Positions 1 through 6,752 are shown, counted from the first letter of the stretch. The stretch: DNA of 16,495 nt from CAZBPZ01 sp964493955 (GCA_964493955.1 CAZBPZ010000036.1:1-16495); one strand, 5' to 3'. The notes: a model not told the origin generated them from the letters alone. Numbers and translations: made by a program.

Positions 1-2
1 GC

Positions 3-1034
3 CAGCTACTACGCCAGGCACACCGCCGTCACCCCGGGGCCGTCATCGTCGCCACCGGCTGCTACGCCGCCCGGGCCGCCGCCGAGCTGGCCGCCCTCGA
101 AGGGGTAAGCCTGGTCCTCGGCAACGAGGCCAAAGCAGACCTGCCCCGGCGGCTGGGAGAGGCCACCGGACCGCCCGGCACCACCCCCCGGCCGCACCCC
201 GCCACCCGCACCCGCTCCTTCGTCAAGATTCAGGACGGCTGCCGGGAGGGCTGCGCCTACTGTATCGTGCCGGCAGTGCGCCCCGGTGAGACCAGCCTCC
301 ACCCCGATAGCGTGGTGCGGGAAGTGGCCCGGCGCCAGCAGGAAGGCTACCGGGAAGTGGTGCTGACCGGCACCAGGGTAGGGGCCTACCACCACTCCGG
401 TACCGACCTGGCCGGCCTGTTGCGGCGCCTGCTGGCAGAGACCGGCATCCCCCGCCTGCGCCTCTCCTCGCTGCAGCCGCACGAGGTCACACCCGGCCTG
501 CTGGCCCTCTGGCAGGACCGGCGCCTCTGCCCCCACTTCCACCTCTCCCTCCAGAGCGGCAGCGACAGCGTGCTGGCACGGATGAACCGCCGCTACACCA
601 CCACCGGCTACGAGCAGGCCGTGGCGGCCATCCGCGCCACCGTGCCGGACGTGGCCATCACCACCGACGTTATCACCGGGTTCCCGGGGGAGACAGACGC
701 CGAGTTCGAGGAGTCCTTCGAGTTCTGCCGGCGCCTGGGGTTCGCCCGCATCCATGTCTTCCCGTTTTCACCCCGCCCCGGCACCCCGGCCGCCCGGATG
801 CGGCCACAGCTACCCGCCCGGGTAATCAGGGAGCGCACCGACCGCCTGCTGGCCCTGGCGGCCGCCAGCGCCGCCGACTTCCGGGCCCGCTTCTCCGGCC
901 GCACCATGGACGTGCTCTGGGAAAAGCGCACCCGGGACGGGCGCTGGAGCGGCACCACCGGGAACTACCTGCGGGTCTATACCACCTCGGCCGGGGACCT
1001 GGCCAGCCGGCTCACGCCGCTGCGCCTACCCTGA
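3..1034 (+). CDS. mtaB: MtaB-type tRNA methylthiotransferase (5'-truncated)
   Basis: Radical SAM enzyme of the MiaB/MtaB family. By family it adds a methylthio group to t6A37 of ANN-decoding tRNAs, using SAM and two 4Fe-4S clusters in the cytoplasm. The reading frame is open from base 3, so the N-terminus lies outside the window; 343 residues remain of a usual total near 430. Visible are an ATGCYA segment of the UPF0004 domain (Cys codon at 60-62) and the radical SAM CxxxCxxC motif as CREGCAYC (Cys codons at 240, 252 and 261). Further along are LHLSLQSGS-type and MNRRYT motifs, TDVITGFPGE, and a short C-terminal TRAM-like tail. MtaB is preferred over MiaB from the motif spelling and the short tail, not from a tree. 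Any initiation inside the window (for example at 267) would delete the cluster-binding motif and is not credible. The next gene starts 18 bp downstream on the same strand, suggesting cotranscription. Confidence 0.85.
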   Translation, partial: QLLRQAHRRHPGAVIVATGCYAARAAAELAALEGVSLVLGNEAKADLPRRLGEATGPPGTTPRPHPATRTRSFVKIQDGCREGCAYCIVPAVRPGETSLHPDSVVREVARRQQEGYREVVLTGTRVGAYHHSGTDLAGLLRRLLAETGIPRLRLSSLQPHEVTPGLLALWQDRRLCPHFHLSLQSGSDSVLARMNRRYTTTGYEQAVAAIRATVPDVAITTDVITGFPGETDAEFEESFEFCRRLGFARIHVFPFSPRPGTPAARMRPQLPARVIRERTDRLLALAAASAADFRARFSGRTMDVLWEKRTRDGRWSGTTGNYLRVYTTSAGDLASRLTPLRLP

Positions 1035-1052
1035 CAATCATCTGGAGGGAAA

Positions 1053-2462
1053 TTGAGTAACCCTGAACACTTCCTGGAGCGGTTCTTTTACCCGGAGAGC
1101 GTTGCCATCGTCGGCGCCAGCCGTAATCCCCGCAGCGTCAACAGCTTCCTCGTGGCCGGGCTGCTCAAGCTCGGCTATGGCGGCCGCATCTACCCCGTCA
1201 ACCCGGCCGCCACCGAGATAATGGGCCTGCGGGCCTACCCCAGTGTCTCCAGCATCGGGGCCAGGGTTGACCTGGCCGTCATCTCGGTGCCGGCCCGCCA
1301 CACCCTGGAGGTGGTGCGCGACTGTGTTGCCGCCGGGGTGGGGGGTGTAACAATTGTCTCCGGCGGCTTCTCGGAGACGGGCGGCCAGGGGCAGCACACC
1401 CAGGACGAGATCCACCGCCGGCTGCGCCAGGCCGGCATCCGCTGCATCGGCCCGAACGCCCTCAGCCCCATCAACTCGGCCAACAATTTTATCATCGGCT
1501 TCGGGCCCATCCCGCGGGCGCTGCCCCGCGGCGGGCTTTCCCTCATCTTCCAGTCCGGCCTCTACCAGCCGCGGCTGGACTGGCTCCTCAACGAGCACCG
1601 CCTCAACCTGGCCAAGCTGATTGACCTCGGCAACAAGATGGACATCACCGAGACGGACGCCCTGGAGTACCTGGCCGGTGACAGTGATACCAAGGTCATC
1701 GCCATCCACACCGAGAGCATCGCCGGCGACGCCCGGCACTTCCTGGCGCTGCTGCGCCAAACAGCCCGCCGCAAGCCCGTCATCGTGCTCAAGTCCGGCC
1801 GCACCGAGGCCGGGGCGAGGGCGGCCGCCTCGCACACCGGCGCCATCGCCTCGAGTGACGCGGTGGTGGATGCCGCCCTGCGGCAGGCCGGGGTGATACG
1901 GGCCTCCGGTCTGGACGAGTTTTTTGACCTGGCCAAGGCGTTCGAGTACCAGCCCCTGCCCCGCGGTAACCGGGTGGCCATTGCCTCCTTCTCCGGCGGC
2001 GAGGGCGTCCTCACCACCGACGCCTGCGAGATGAACGGCCTGCGGCTGGCCGGGCTGGGGGAGGAGAGCTACCGCCGCCTCAAGCAGGTGTTCCCGCCCT
2101 GGGAGATACCCCTCAACCCGTTTGATACCGGTGTTACCGGCCAGATGACGAAGGACCGCGACGTGGTGCAGCACTTCGTGGAGACGGCGGGCCAGGACCC
2201 GGCGGCGGACTGCCTGGCGGTGCAGCTCGGGGCACCATCCCAGATAACGGGCCAGTCCGGGAGCGACGACGAAAGCCTGGTGCGCCCCTACACCGAGGCC
2301 GTGGCCGCCGGTAAGACAGTGGTCTGCTGGACAGTCAACCCGCTGGCGGGCCGCCACCTGGTGGAGCTGCTGGAGTCGCGCCGGATACCGGTCTTCCCCT
2401 CGGCCGAGCGTGCCATCCGTGCCCTCGGCCGGATGTGGGAGTACGGGCAAAGAACAAAGTAG
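1053..2462 (+). CDS. NDP-forming acyl-CoA synthetase, alpha-type (CoA-binding plus CoA-ligase domains)
   Basis: The 469-residue protein starts at TTG, with GGAGGG three bases upstream (1044-1049). It has the layout of the alpha part of ADP-forming acetate/acyl-CoA synthetases. A Rossmann CoA-binding domain (about 10-135) opens with SVAIVGASRNP. A succinyl-CoA-ligase-like domain (about 155-290) carries a modified QSG motif (FQSGLY, 166-171), SLGNK-like DLGNKMD, and SHTGAIASSDA at 260-270. His261 sits where the family carries its phosphorylated histidine. A second ligase domain (about 305-460) includes SGGEGVL and LNPFDTG. Enzymes of this family interconvert an acyl-CoA, ADP and phosphate with the free acid, ATP and CoA. 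The ATP-grasp beta part is neither fused nor adjacent, so the substrate and even activity are open; the partner could be encoded elsewhere. The gene probably shares a transcript with the upstream methylthiotransferase. Its stop is 4 bp from the stop of the convergent Fe-S protein gene. Confidence 0.82.
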   Translation: MSNPEHFLERFFYPESVAIVGASRNPRSVNSFLVAGLLKLGYGGRIYPVNPAATEIMGLRAYPSVSSIGARVDLAVISVPARHTLEVVRDCVAAGVGGVTIVSGGFSETGGQGQHTQDEIHRRLRQAGIRCIGPNALSPINSANNFIIGFGPIPRALPRGGLSLIFQSGLYQPRLDWLLNEHRLNLAKLIDLGNKMDITETDALEYLAGDSDTKVIAIHTESIAGDARHFLALLRQTARRKPVIVLKSGRTEAGARAAASHTGAIASSDAVVDAALRQAGVIRASGLDEFFDLAKAFEYQPLPRGNRVAIASFSGGEGVLTTDACEMNGLRLAGLGEESYRRLKQVFPPWEIPLNPFDTGVTGQMTKDRDVVQHFVETAGQDPAADCLAVQLGAPSQITGQSGSDDESLVRPYTEAVAAGKTVVCWTVNPLAGRHLVELLESRRIPVFPSAERAIRALGRMWEYGQRTK

Positions 2463-2466
2463 GGTA

Positions 2467-3375
2467 TTATCCCTGCCGCCGCTTCTGCACCTGCTCCGGG
2501 ATGCGGTACTCGCAGGGGACCTTCGTCTGGCAGAGGCCGCAGCCGAAAACGGACGTGGCGTCATCGTACGGCTCCGGCACCGGCAGGGAACCGATTTCCC
2601 GCAGGTACTGCAAGCAGACAGACTTGTCATGCCCCCGCTCGGTGATGGCCCCGGCCGGGCAGCGGGCAATACAGGCCCGGCAGCTGCCGTCCAGGTAGAA
2701 GGCGCAGTTGTCCAGGTGGCCGGCGTAAGGGCGCGGGCTGGCCGGCAGCGGCAGGTCGGTTACCACGTTACCGCAGCGGTGGGCGATGCCGCGCGGCGTA
2801 ATGAAGCCGTCCGTCAGGCTGAATGTCCCCAGACCGGCCACGTAGGCACTGTGCCGCTCCGACCAGTTGGAGAAGATGCCCACCCGCCGGTTGTAGGCTG
2901 TCCTGAAGAAGGGCGCCAGCTGCGGGGCCACCGCCAGCGCCCCCAGCTCGGTCAGCACCGCCACCACGTGCCGCCGCAGTGCCTCGTTGAAGAGTCCGCC
3001 GTAGTAGCGCTGGTGTGACCAGAGCCGGGACGGCACCTTGGTCTCGCGGCGGTTGGCGCTGCGGGCAGCCTCACCCACCGGCAGGACCCAGCTCACCACT
3101 GCCAGCCGGCGCGGTAGCTCCCCCGGCGTCCTGCCCAGCGCCAGCGCCAGGGCCTCGCGCGGGGTGAGGTGCGAGGGGTCAATAATGTCCTTGTAGCTGG
3201 TATAAAGCGGGTCGTCCCCATCGGCAAAGGCCACCAGCGGCTCATCAAAGATGACGTGCTCCCTGGTGGCCGGCATCCGGTTGAGGGGACTGGTACGTAC
3301 GAATTCCCTGATTTCCGCCTCAATTGCCCGCGCCGGGTCGCTACGAAAAAGTGCCTTCATCCGGTCTGATAGCAT
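2467..3375 (-). CDS. 4Fe-4S protein of the QueG/reductive-dehalogenase-like group
   Basis: The 302-residue protein starts at ATG with GAGGGA five bases upstream (3381-3386). The C-terminal third carries two ferredoxin-like cluster sites. The first uses Cys224, Cys232, Cys235 and Cys239 in a C-x7-C-x2-C-x3-CP arrangement (GSCRACIARCPAGAI at 230-244). The second uses Cys254, Cys279, Cys282 and Cys288 (CGLCQTKVPC). The segment before them, AYVAGLGTFSLTDGFITPRG (178-197), matches the cobalamin-site region of epoxyqueuosine reductase and reductive dehalogenase relatives. The N-terminal domain lacks QueG signatures, and the spacing before the first cluster is longer than in QueG, so I do not call it queG. 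There is no twin-arginine signal and no membrane segment, so it is likely a cytoplasmic redox enzyme of unknown substrate. It is transcribed divergently from the PEP carboxykinase across about 200 bp and converges with the acyl-CoA synthetase gene. Confidence 0.75.
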   Translation of the reverse strand: MLSDRMKALFRSDPARAIEAEIREFVRTSPLNRMPATREHVIFDEPLVAFADGDDPLYTSYKDIIDPSHLTPREALALALGRTPGELPRRLAVVSWVLPVGEAARSANRRETKVPSRLWSHQRYYGGLFNEALRRHVVAVLTELGALAVAPQLAPFFRTAYNRRVGIFSNWSERHSAYVAGLGTFSLTDGFITPRGIAHRCGNVVTDLPLPASPRPYAGHLDNCAFYLDGSCRACIARCPAGAITERGHDKSVCLQYLREIGSLPVPEPYDDATSVFGCGLCQTKVPCEYRIPEQVQKRRQG

Positions 3376-3434
3376 CTGATTCCCTCAATTATGGAGTTGC
3401 TGGCATACCAACCGTGCAATAGCTGCCCAATATT

Positions 3435-3443
3435 TGCTATAAT
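3435..3443 (+). promoter_or_regulatory. Extended -10 promoter of PEP carboxykinase gene
   Basis: A perfect TATAAT (3438-3443) is preceded by TGC, giving an extended -10 element. No good -35 lies 16-18 bp upstream; the best placed hexamer is TGCAAT at 3415-3420. Transcription would start near 3450, which leaves a leader of about 125 nt before the TTG start at 3575 and excludes the GTG at 3449 as start codon. Confidence 0.7.
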
Positions 3444-3449
3444 ACGTAG

Positions 3450-3574
3450 TGAACCGGGCATCCTACCCGCCGGTAGTACCCGGTCCGCCCGCCCTGATTG
3501 TAACCGTTCCCGGGGCAGGCTGCAACGAGAATGGCCGCGGCCGGCCCACCCGGCCCGGCGCAAGGAGACTAAGG
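3450..3574 (+). promoter_or_regulatory. Structured GC-rich 5' leader of PEP carboxykinase mRNA
   Basis: From the predicted transcription start to the TTG start, the leader can form a nested hairpin at 3453-3484. The outer stem is ACCGGG/CCCGGT and the inner stem is CTACC/GGTAG with loop CGCC. A 13-codon ATG reading frame (3531-3572) ends two bases before the TTG start and spans the Shine-Dalgarno. The leader matches no riboswitch class that I recognise. Any regulatory role is inference. Confidence 0.35.
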
Positions 3575-5167
3575 TTGGCAGGCTTTGACGTAAACCTCTT
3601 TGCCCGGACAGTAGAGCGCATCCGGCAGAAGGCGCTTGAAGAAGGCCGCCTCAGGCACAACCCGGATGACCAGGAGCTTGAAGCCCTCACCACCCGGGAA
3701 GCGAGGGTACGCCGCACCAGGTACGGCAACCTGGTGGCCGAGAGCGAGCCAATGTCACGGGCGGCCATGTTCACCCGGAACAGCGTGGACCACCGCTTCG
3801 GCCGCGCCGAGCAGGCACTGCTGGCCCAGGCCGAAGAGGTGCTGGGGAAGAAAAAGCTCGTCTCCACCGACCGGCTGGTAGGCAACTCCAGCAGCCACAC
3901 CCACGTCCGCCTGACGGTGCCGGAAGAGTTTGCCCACGTTGCCTTCGGCGGGCGTAACCTCTTCGCCCCGCCGCGGCCGGACATGCGGCGGCCCGACTAC
4001 GAGATACTCATGTTCAGCGACGAGGCCTTCGAGAAGAACAGGACAAAGCCGCTGCCGGAGAAGGACATCACCATCCGCCTGGCCATGCTGGACGACGGGC
4101 GTGTCATCAAGATAGTGCGCAACAGCAACTACATCGGCGAGTACAAGAAGGGGGTCTTTGCCGCCGAGGACTGGGTGGCCAAGACAAAGCGCGGCGGCAT
4201 CTTTCTGCACGTCGGCTGCCGCGAGGACTACCTGCAGTCGGCCCACGGGGACTACCGCACGGTACGCTCGCTGCTGGCGGCCCTCAGCGCCAACGGCAAG
4301 ACAACCACCACCAGCCGCATCCTGGCACGCAAGGGCCGGGAGCAATCATGGCTGGTGCAGGATGACGGCGGCACCCTCATGCCGGACGGCTCCTTCCACG
4401 GCTTCGAGGCTGGCGGCATCTTTGTCAAGACGGAGAATGTTGACCCGGGCAAGCAGACCGAGATTTACTACGGCCTGCTCAAGCCCGGCACCTTCGGCGA
4501 GAACATCCACGTCACCGGAGAGGGTGAGTTTGATTTCTACAACCTGGAAAGCACCTCCAACGGCCGCGCCATCATCCAGCGGCGCGACTTCCTCCACGCC
4601 AGCCACTTCATCGACGTTCCCCGGGTCGATAACCTGATGCTCATCACCCGCGGCCCCCAGATACCGGCGATATCCCGGCTGACACGCGAGCAGGCGGTAG
4701 CCTTCATGGTCATCGGCCAGGCGATGGAGTCCTCCGCCGGCGACCCCACCCGGGCGGGCCGCATCCGCTCCGAGTTCTTCTACGACCCGTTTGTGGCCGG
4801 CAACCGTGCCGAGCACGCCAATATCCTCTACCACATCCTCGAAGGCCTGCCCCACATGAACTACTACCTGCTCAACACCGGCGGCATCGGCGAAGGGACA
4901 CGCTACCACGACATCAAGCTGGAGCATACGCTGGGGATACTGGACTCCCTGCTGCGCGGCGGCCTGGAGGACTGGGTTGACTCCCCGACCGGTCTCCAGG
5001 TCCCGGCGGCGGTACGCTCCGTGGATGACCTCTACTTCCACCCGGAGCGCCTCTACTCGGCCGCCGAGTTTGAGCAGGCCATGCATACCCTCAACCGGTT
5101 CCGCCGCCAGGCCATCGAGCAGCTGGGGGGCGCGCTGCACCCGGCCATCCGCGCCGTCTTCGACTAG
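3575..5167 (+). CDS. pckA: ATP-dependent phosphoenolpyruvate carboxykinase
   Basis: It converts oxaloacetate and ATP to PEP, CO2 and ADP, or runs in the anaplerotic direction; the enzyme is cytoplasmic. The chosen start is TTG at 3575 with AAGGAG at 3562-3567, seven bases upstream. It gives 530 residues, the usual family length. An upstream in-frame GTG at 3449 overlaps the predicted transcription start and would add a low-complexity tail. Family landmarks appear in order: YKKGVF (Lys191/Lys192, like the E. coli MKKGMF lysines); His212 in FLHVG; the P-loop ALSANGKTTTT around 236-246; the metal-binding acidic pair Asp263-Asp264 in QDDGG; GFEAGGIFVKT (family FEGGCYAKT); PAISRLTREQ (family PPVSKLTADQ); and YYLLNTGG (family WLVNTG). 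The P-loop departs from the usual GLSGTGKT: two glycines are alanine, while GKT is kept. It is monocistronic by layout, and no plus-strand terminator with a T-run follows it. Confidence 0.88.
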   Translation: MAGFDVNLFARTVERIRQKALEEGRLRHNPDDQELEALTTREARVRRTRYGNLVAESEPMSRAAMFTRNSVDHRFGRAEQALLAQAEEVLGKKKLVSTDRLVGNSSSHTHVRLTVPEEFAHVAFGGRNLFAPPRPDMRRPDYEILMFSDEAFEKNRTKPLPEKDITIRLAMLDDGRVIKIVRNSNYIGEYKKGVFAAEDWVAKTKRGGIFLHVGCREDYLQSAHGDYRTVRSLLAALSANGKTTTTSRILARKGREQSWLVQDDGGTLMPDGSFHGFEAGGIFVKTENVDPGKQTEIYYGLLKPGTFGENIHVTGEGEFDFYNLESTSNGRAIIQRRDFLHASHFIDVPRVDNLMLITRGPQIPAISRLTREQAVAFMVIGQAMESSAGDPTRAGRIRSEFFYDPFVAGNRAEHANILYHILEGLPHMNYYLLNTGGIGEGTRYHDIKLEHTLGILDSLLRGGLEDWVDSPTGLQVPAAVRSVDDLYFHPERLYSAAEFEQAMHTLNRFRRQAIEQLGGALHPAIRAVFD

Positions 5168-5194
5168 CCCGGCAAGCAGGCTCAAAGCAGGCCT

Positions 5195-5228
5195 AAAAAA
5201 CAAGCGCCCGTCCCGGGACGGGCGCTTG
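5195..5228 (-). terminator. Intrinsic terminator reading leftward
   Basis: A perfect 28-bp palindrome (CAAGCGCCCGTCCC at 5201-5214, mirrored at 5215-5228) is flanked on its left by six A (5195-5200). On the minus strand this is a very stable GC-rich stem followed by six T, a textbook intrinsic terminator. The plus strand has no T-run after the stem, so it is not a standard terminator for the carboxykinase. It lies 19 bp past the stop of the small minus-strand gene. Confidence 0.85.
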
Positions 5229-5247
5229 CCGCTCAGAACAGGCAGGA

Positions 5248-5355
5248 CTATTTCCCGTTCTTCTTGCTCTCCTTTTCCTGCCTCTCGGCCCGGGCCAGCA
5301 TCTCAATCAGCCGGAACACCGTCTTGGCCTTGCCCTGTATCACGAAGCTCTCCAT
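5248..5355 (-). CDS. Small charged helical protein, 35 residues, unknown function
   Basis: This is a short gene with unusually complete signals. ATG at 5353-5355 has GGGAGG six bases upstream (5362-5367), the stop is TAG at 5248-5250, and an intrinsic terminator follows 19 bp later. The product begins MESFVIQGKAKTVF, continues with RLIEMLARAERQE and ends in a lysine-rich tail KKNGK. Residues 8-30 would form an amphipathic charged helix. There is no signal peptide, membrane segment or Cys/His cluster. I do not recognise the family. The V-x-x-GKA-x-x-(I/V) pattern faintly recalls the cell-division inhibitor MciZ, which may be chance. It lies antisense between the carboxykinase and aminopeptidase genes, so it needs its own minus-strand promoter, which I could not place. 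A regulatory or toxin-like role cannot be judged from sequence alone. Confidence 0.6.
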   Translation of the reverse strand: MESFVIQGKAKTVFRLIEMLARAERQEKESKKNGK

Positions 5356-5430
5356 GATTTTCCTCCCTTGCCTTGTTGAGCCGCTCGTAGTCCAACTCTA
5401 TCAGCCGGTCATAAAGAACACCGTAAATCT

Positions 5431-5496
5431 CCTAAAGGGGCCATAAAGGGAGCATAAAAGTTCCATAAAAGGGTCATAAAGATCCCATAAAGGGAC
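5431..5496. repeat. Six imperfect 11-bp tandem repeats with phased TAAA
   Basis: Units start at 5431, 5442, 5453, 5464, 5475 and 5486. All contain TAAA at exactly 11-bp steps (5433, 5444, 5455, 5466, 5477, 5488), and five read CATAAA followed by variable bases. An outlying CATAAA sits at 5410. The array is an AT-rich island in GC-rich DNA, ending 13 bp upstream of the -35 of the aminopeptidase promoter and lying upstream of the small minus-strand gene. Phasing near the helical repeat suggests curved DNA or one-faced protein sites. Confidence 0.8.
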
Positions 5497-5509
5497 CACC
5501 GCCCGCCGT

Positions 5510-5539
5510 TTGCCCTCCCCCGGCGGCGGGTGTTACAAT
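5510..5539 (+). promoter_or_regulatory. Promoter of the M29 aminopeptidase gene
   Basis: The -35 is TTGCCC at 5510-5515. An 18-bp spacer follows, then TACAAT at 5534-5539 preceded by TGT, which makes an extended -10. Transcription would start near 5546, giving a leader of about 25 nt that contains GGGAGG (5561-5566). Confidence 0.6.
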
Positions 5540-5571
5540 CCTGGCGCGGCAACACCACCGGGGAGGACTCC

Positions 5572-6681
5572 ATGACAGACCCAAGGGTTGAAAAGCTGGC
5601 CGAGCTGCTCGTGAGGTACTCGGCCCCGGTAAAGCCGGGTGACAGGGTTGTGATAGAGGCCGACGCCCTGGCAGCCCCCCTCATCCGGGCCGTCTACGCC
5701 CACGTCCTCCAGGCCGGGGGGCACCCCCTGGTGCTGGCCCAGCTGGAGGGCCTGGACGAGACCTTCTTCCGCTACGCCTCGGAAGAGCAGCTCAAGCACG
5801 TCTCCGAGGTCTCAAAGCTCATCATCAACACCTACGACGTGCGGATTGCCCTGGTGGCCGACCACAACACCAAGGCCCTCAGCAACATTGACCCCGCCAG
5901 GATGGTGCTCCGCAGCCGGGCCCGCACCGAGCTGATGGAGACCTTCATGCGCCGCGCCGCCGCCGGCGAGCTCAAGTGGACGCTCACTATCTTCCCCACC
6001 AACGCCTTCGCCCAGGACGCCGAGATGAGCCTGGACGAGTACGAGGACTTCGTCTACGGGGCCTGCCTGCCGGACATGAACGACCCGGTGGGCTACTGGC
6101 AACGCTTTTCCGCCTGGCAGCAGAAGATAGTGGACTGGTTCAAAGACAAGAAGGAGGTGCACATAACCGCCCCGGGGACCGACCTGCGCCTCAGCGTGGC
6201 GGGGCGGACCTTCCAGAACTGCGATGGCCACTACAACATGCCGGACGGCGAGGTCTTCACCGGGCCGGTGGAGGACAGCCTCGAGGGGCATGTGCTCTTC
6301 TCCTATCCCGCCATCCATCAGGGGCGCGAGGTCACCGGCGTGCGGCTCTGGTTCGAGAAGGGCAGGGTGGTAAAGGCCACCGCCGACAAGAACGAGGAGT
6401 ACCTTCTAAAGACCCTGGACACGGACGAGGGGGCGCGGCGAGTGGGCGAGTTTGCCATCGGCACCAACGAGGGCATCACCCGCTTTACCCGCGAGATACT
6501 CTTCGACGAGAAGATAAACGGCAGCTTCCACCTGGCACTGGGGGCCGGCTACCCGGAGACCGGCAGCCAGAACAAGTCCGCCATCCACTGGGACATGATT
6601 TGTGACCTGCGCCAGGGGGGCGAGATACGGGTGGACGGCCAGCTCCTCCACAAAGACGGCAGGTTCGTGATTGAGTTCTAG
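5572..6681 (+). CDS. M29-family metallo-aminopeptidase
   Basis: A cytoplasmic metal-dependent exopeptidase of the AmpS/PepS/AmpT family that removes N-terminal residues from peptides. The start is ATG 5572 with GGGAGG five bases upstream; an in-frame GTG at 5530 overlaps the promoter and is rejected. The 369 residues fit the family, which runs about 360-410. The N-terminal domain includes VKPGDRVVIEA (20-30). The C-terminal half holds the metal-binding set: Glu227 in DGEVFTGP, Glu293 in VGEFAIGTNEGI, His320 in INGSFHLALG, Tyr327 in YPETGS, and His339 and Asp341 in SAIHWDM. Spacings between Glu227 and Glu293 and between His320 and Tyr327 agree with what I recall for characterised members. It is probably a single-gene transcript. 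The last 28 bp recur in degenerate form 71 bp downstream. Confidence 0.88.
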   Translation: MTDPRVEKLAELLVRYSAPVKPGDRVVIEADALAAPLIRAVYAHVLQAGGHPLVLAQLEGLDETFFRYASEEQLKHVSEVSKLIINTYDVRIALVADHNTKALSNIDPARMVLRSRARTELMETFMRRAAAGELKWTLTIFPTNAFAQDAEMSLDEYEDFVYGACLPDMNDPVGYWQRFSAWQQKIVDWFKDKKEVHITAPGTDLRLSVAGRTFQNCDGHYNMPDGEVFTGPVEDSLEGHVLFSYPAIHQGREVTGVRLWFEKGRVVKATADKNEEYLLKTLDTDEGARRVGEFAIGTNEGITRFTREILFDEKINGSFHLALGAGYPETGSQNKSAIHWDMICDLRQGGEIRVDGQLLHKDGRFVIEF

Positions 6682-6752
6682 CCGCCTGGGTGATGTGCTG
6701 CCAATATGGGGGTGAGACCCCCACAGACTGCAAGTCCGCGATTGAGTTCTAG
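6654..6752. repeat. Degenerate 28-bp direct repeat of the aminopeptidase 3' end, with a hairpin between copies
   Basis: Copy one (6654-6681) is the end of the aminopeptidase gene including its stop. Copy two (6725-6752) matches at 24 of 28 positions and would encode DCKSAIEF-stop against DGRFVIEF-stop. Between them is a 43-bp segment containing a hairpin at 6707-6723 (TGGGGGT, loop GAG, ACCCCCA). The second copy supplies the stop codon of the convergent transporter gene. The hairpin lacks a T-run on either strand, so it is at best a weak terminator. Confidence 0.75.

Noticed and set aside
3449..3574. GTG at 3449 as start of PEP carboxykinase
   Set aside because: It lies at the predicted transcription start, and the added 42 residues are unlike the family. 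The TTG at 3575 has AAGGAG at ideal spacing.
5201..5228. Palindrome as terminator of the PEP carboxykinase
   Set aside because: The plus strand has no T-run after the stem. The T-run is only on the minus strand.
5248..5355. Naming the small protein MciZ or a toxin/antitoxin component
   Set aside because: The resemblance to MciZ is a few residues only, and there is no partner gene with toxin or antitoxin features.
5431..5496. CRISPR array or replication iterons
   Set aside because: Units are 11 bp without spacers, and no Cas or replication initiator gene is present.
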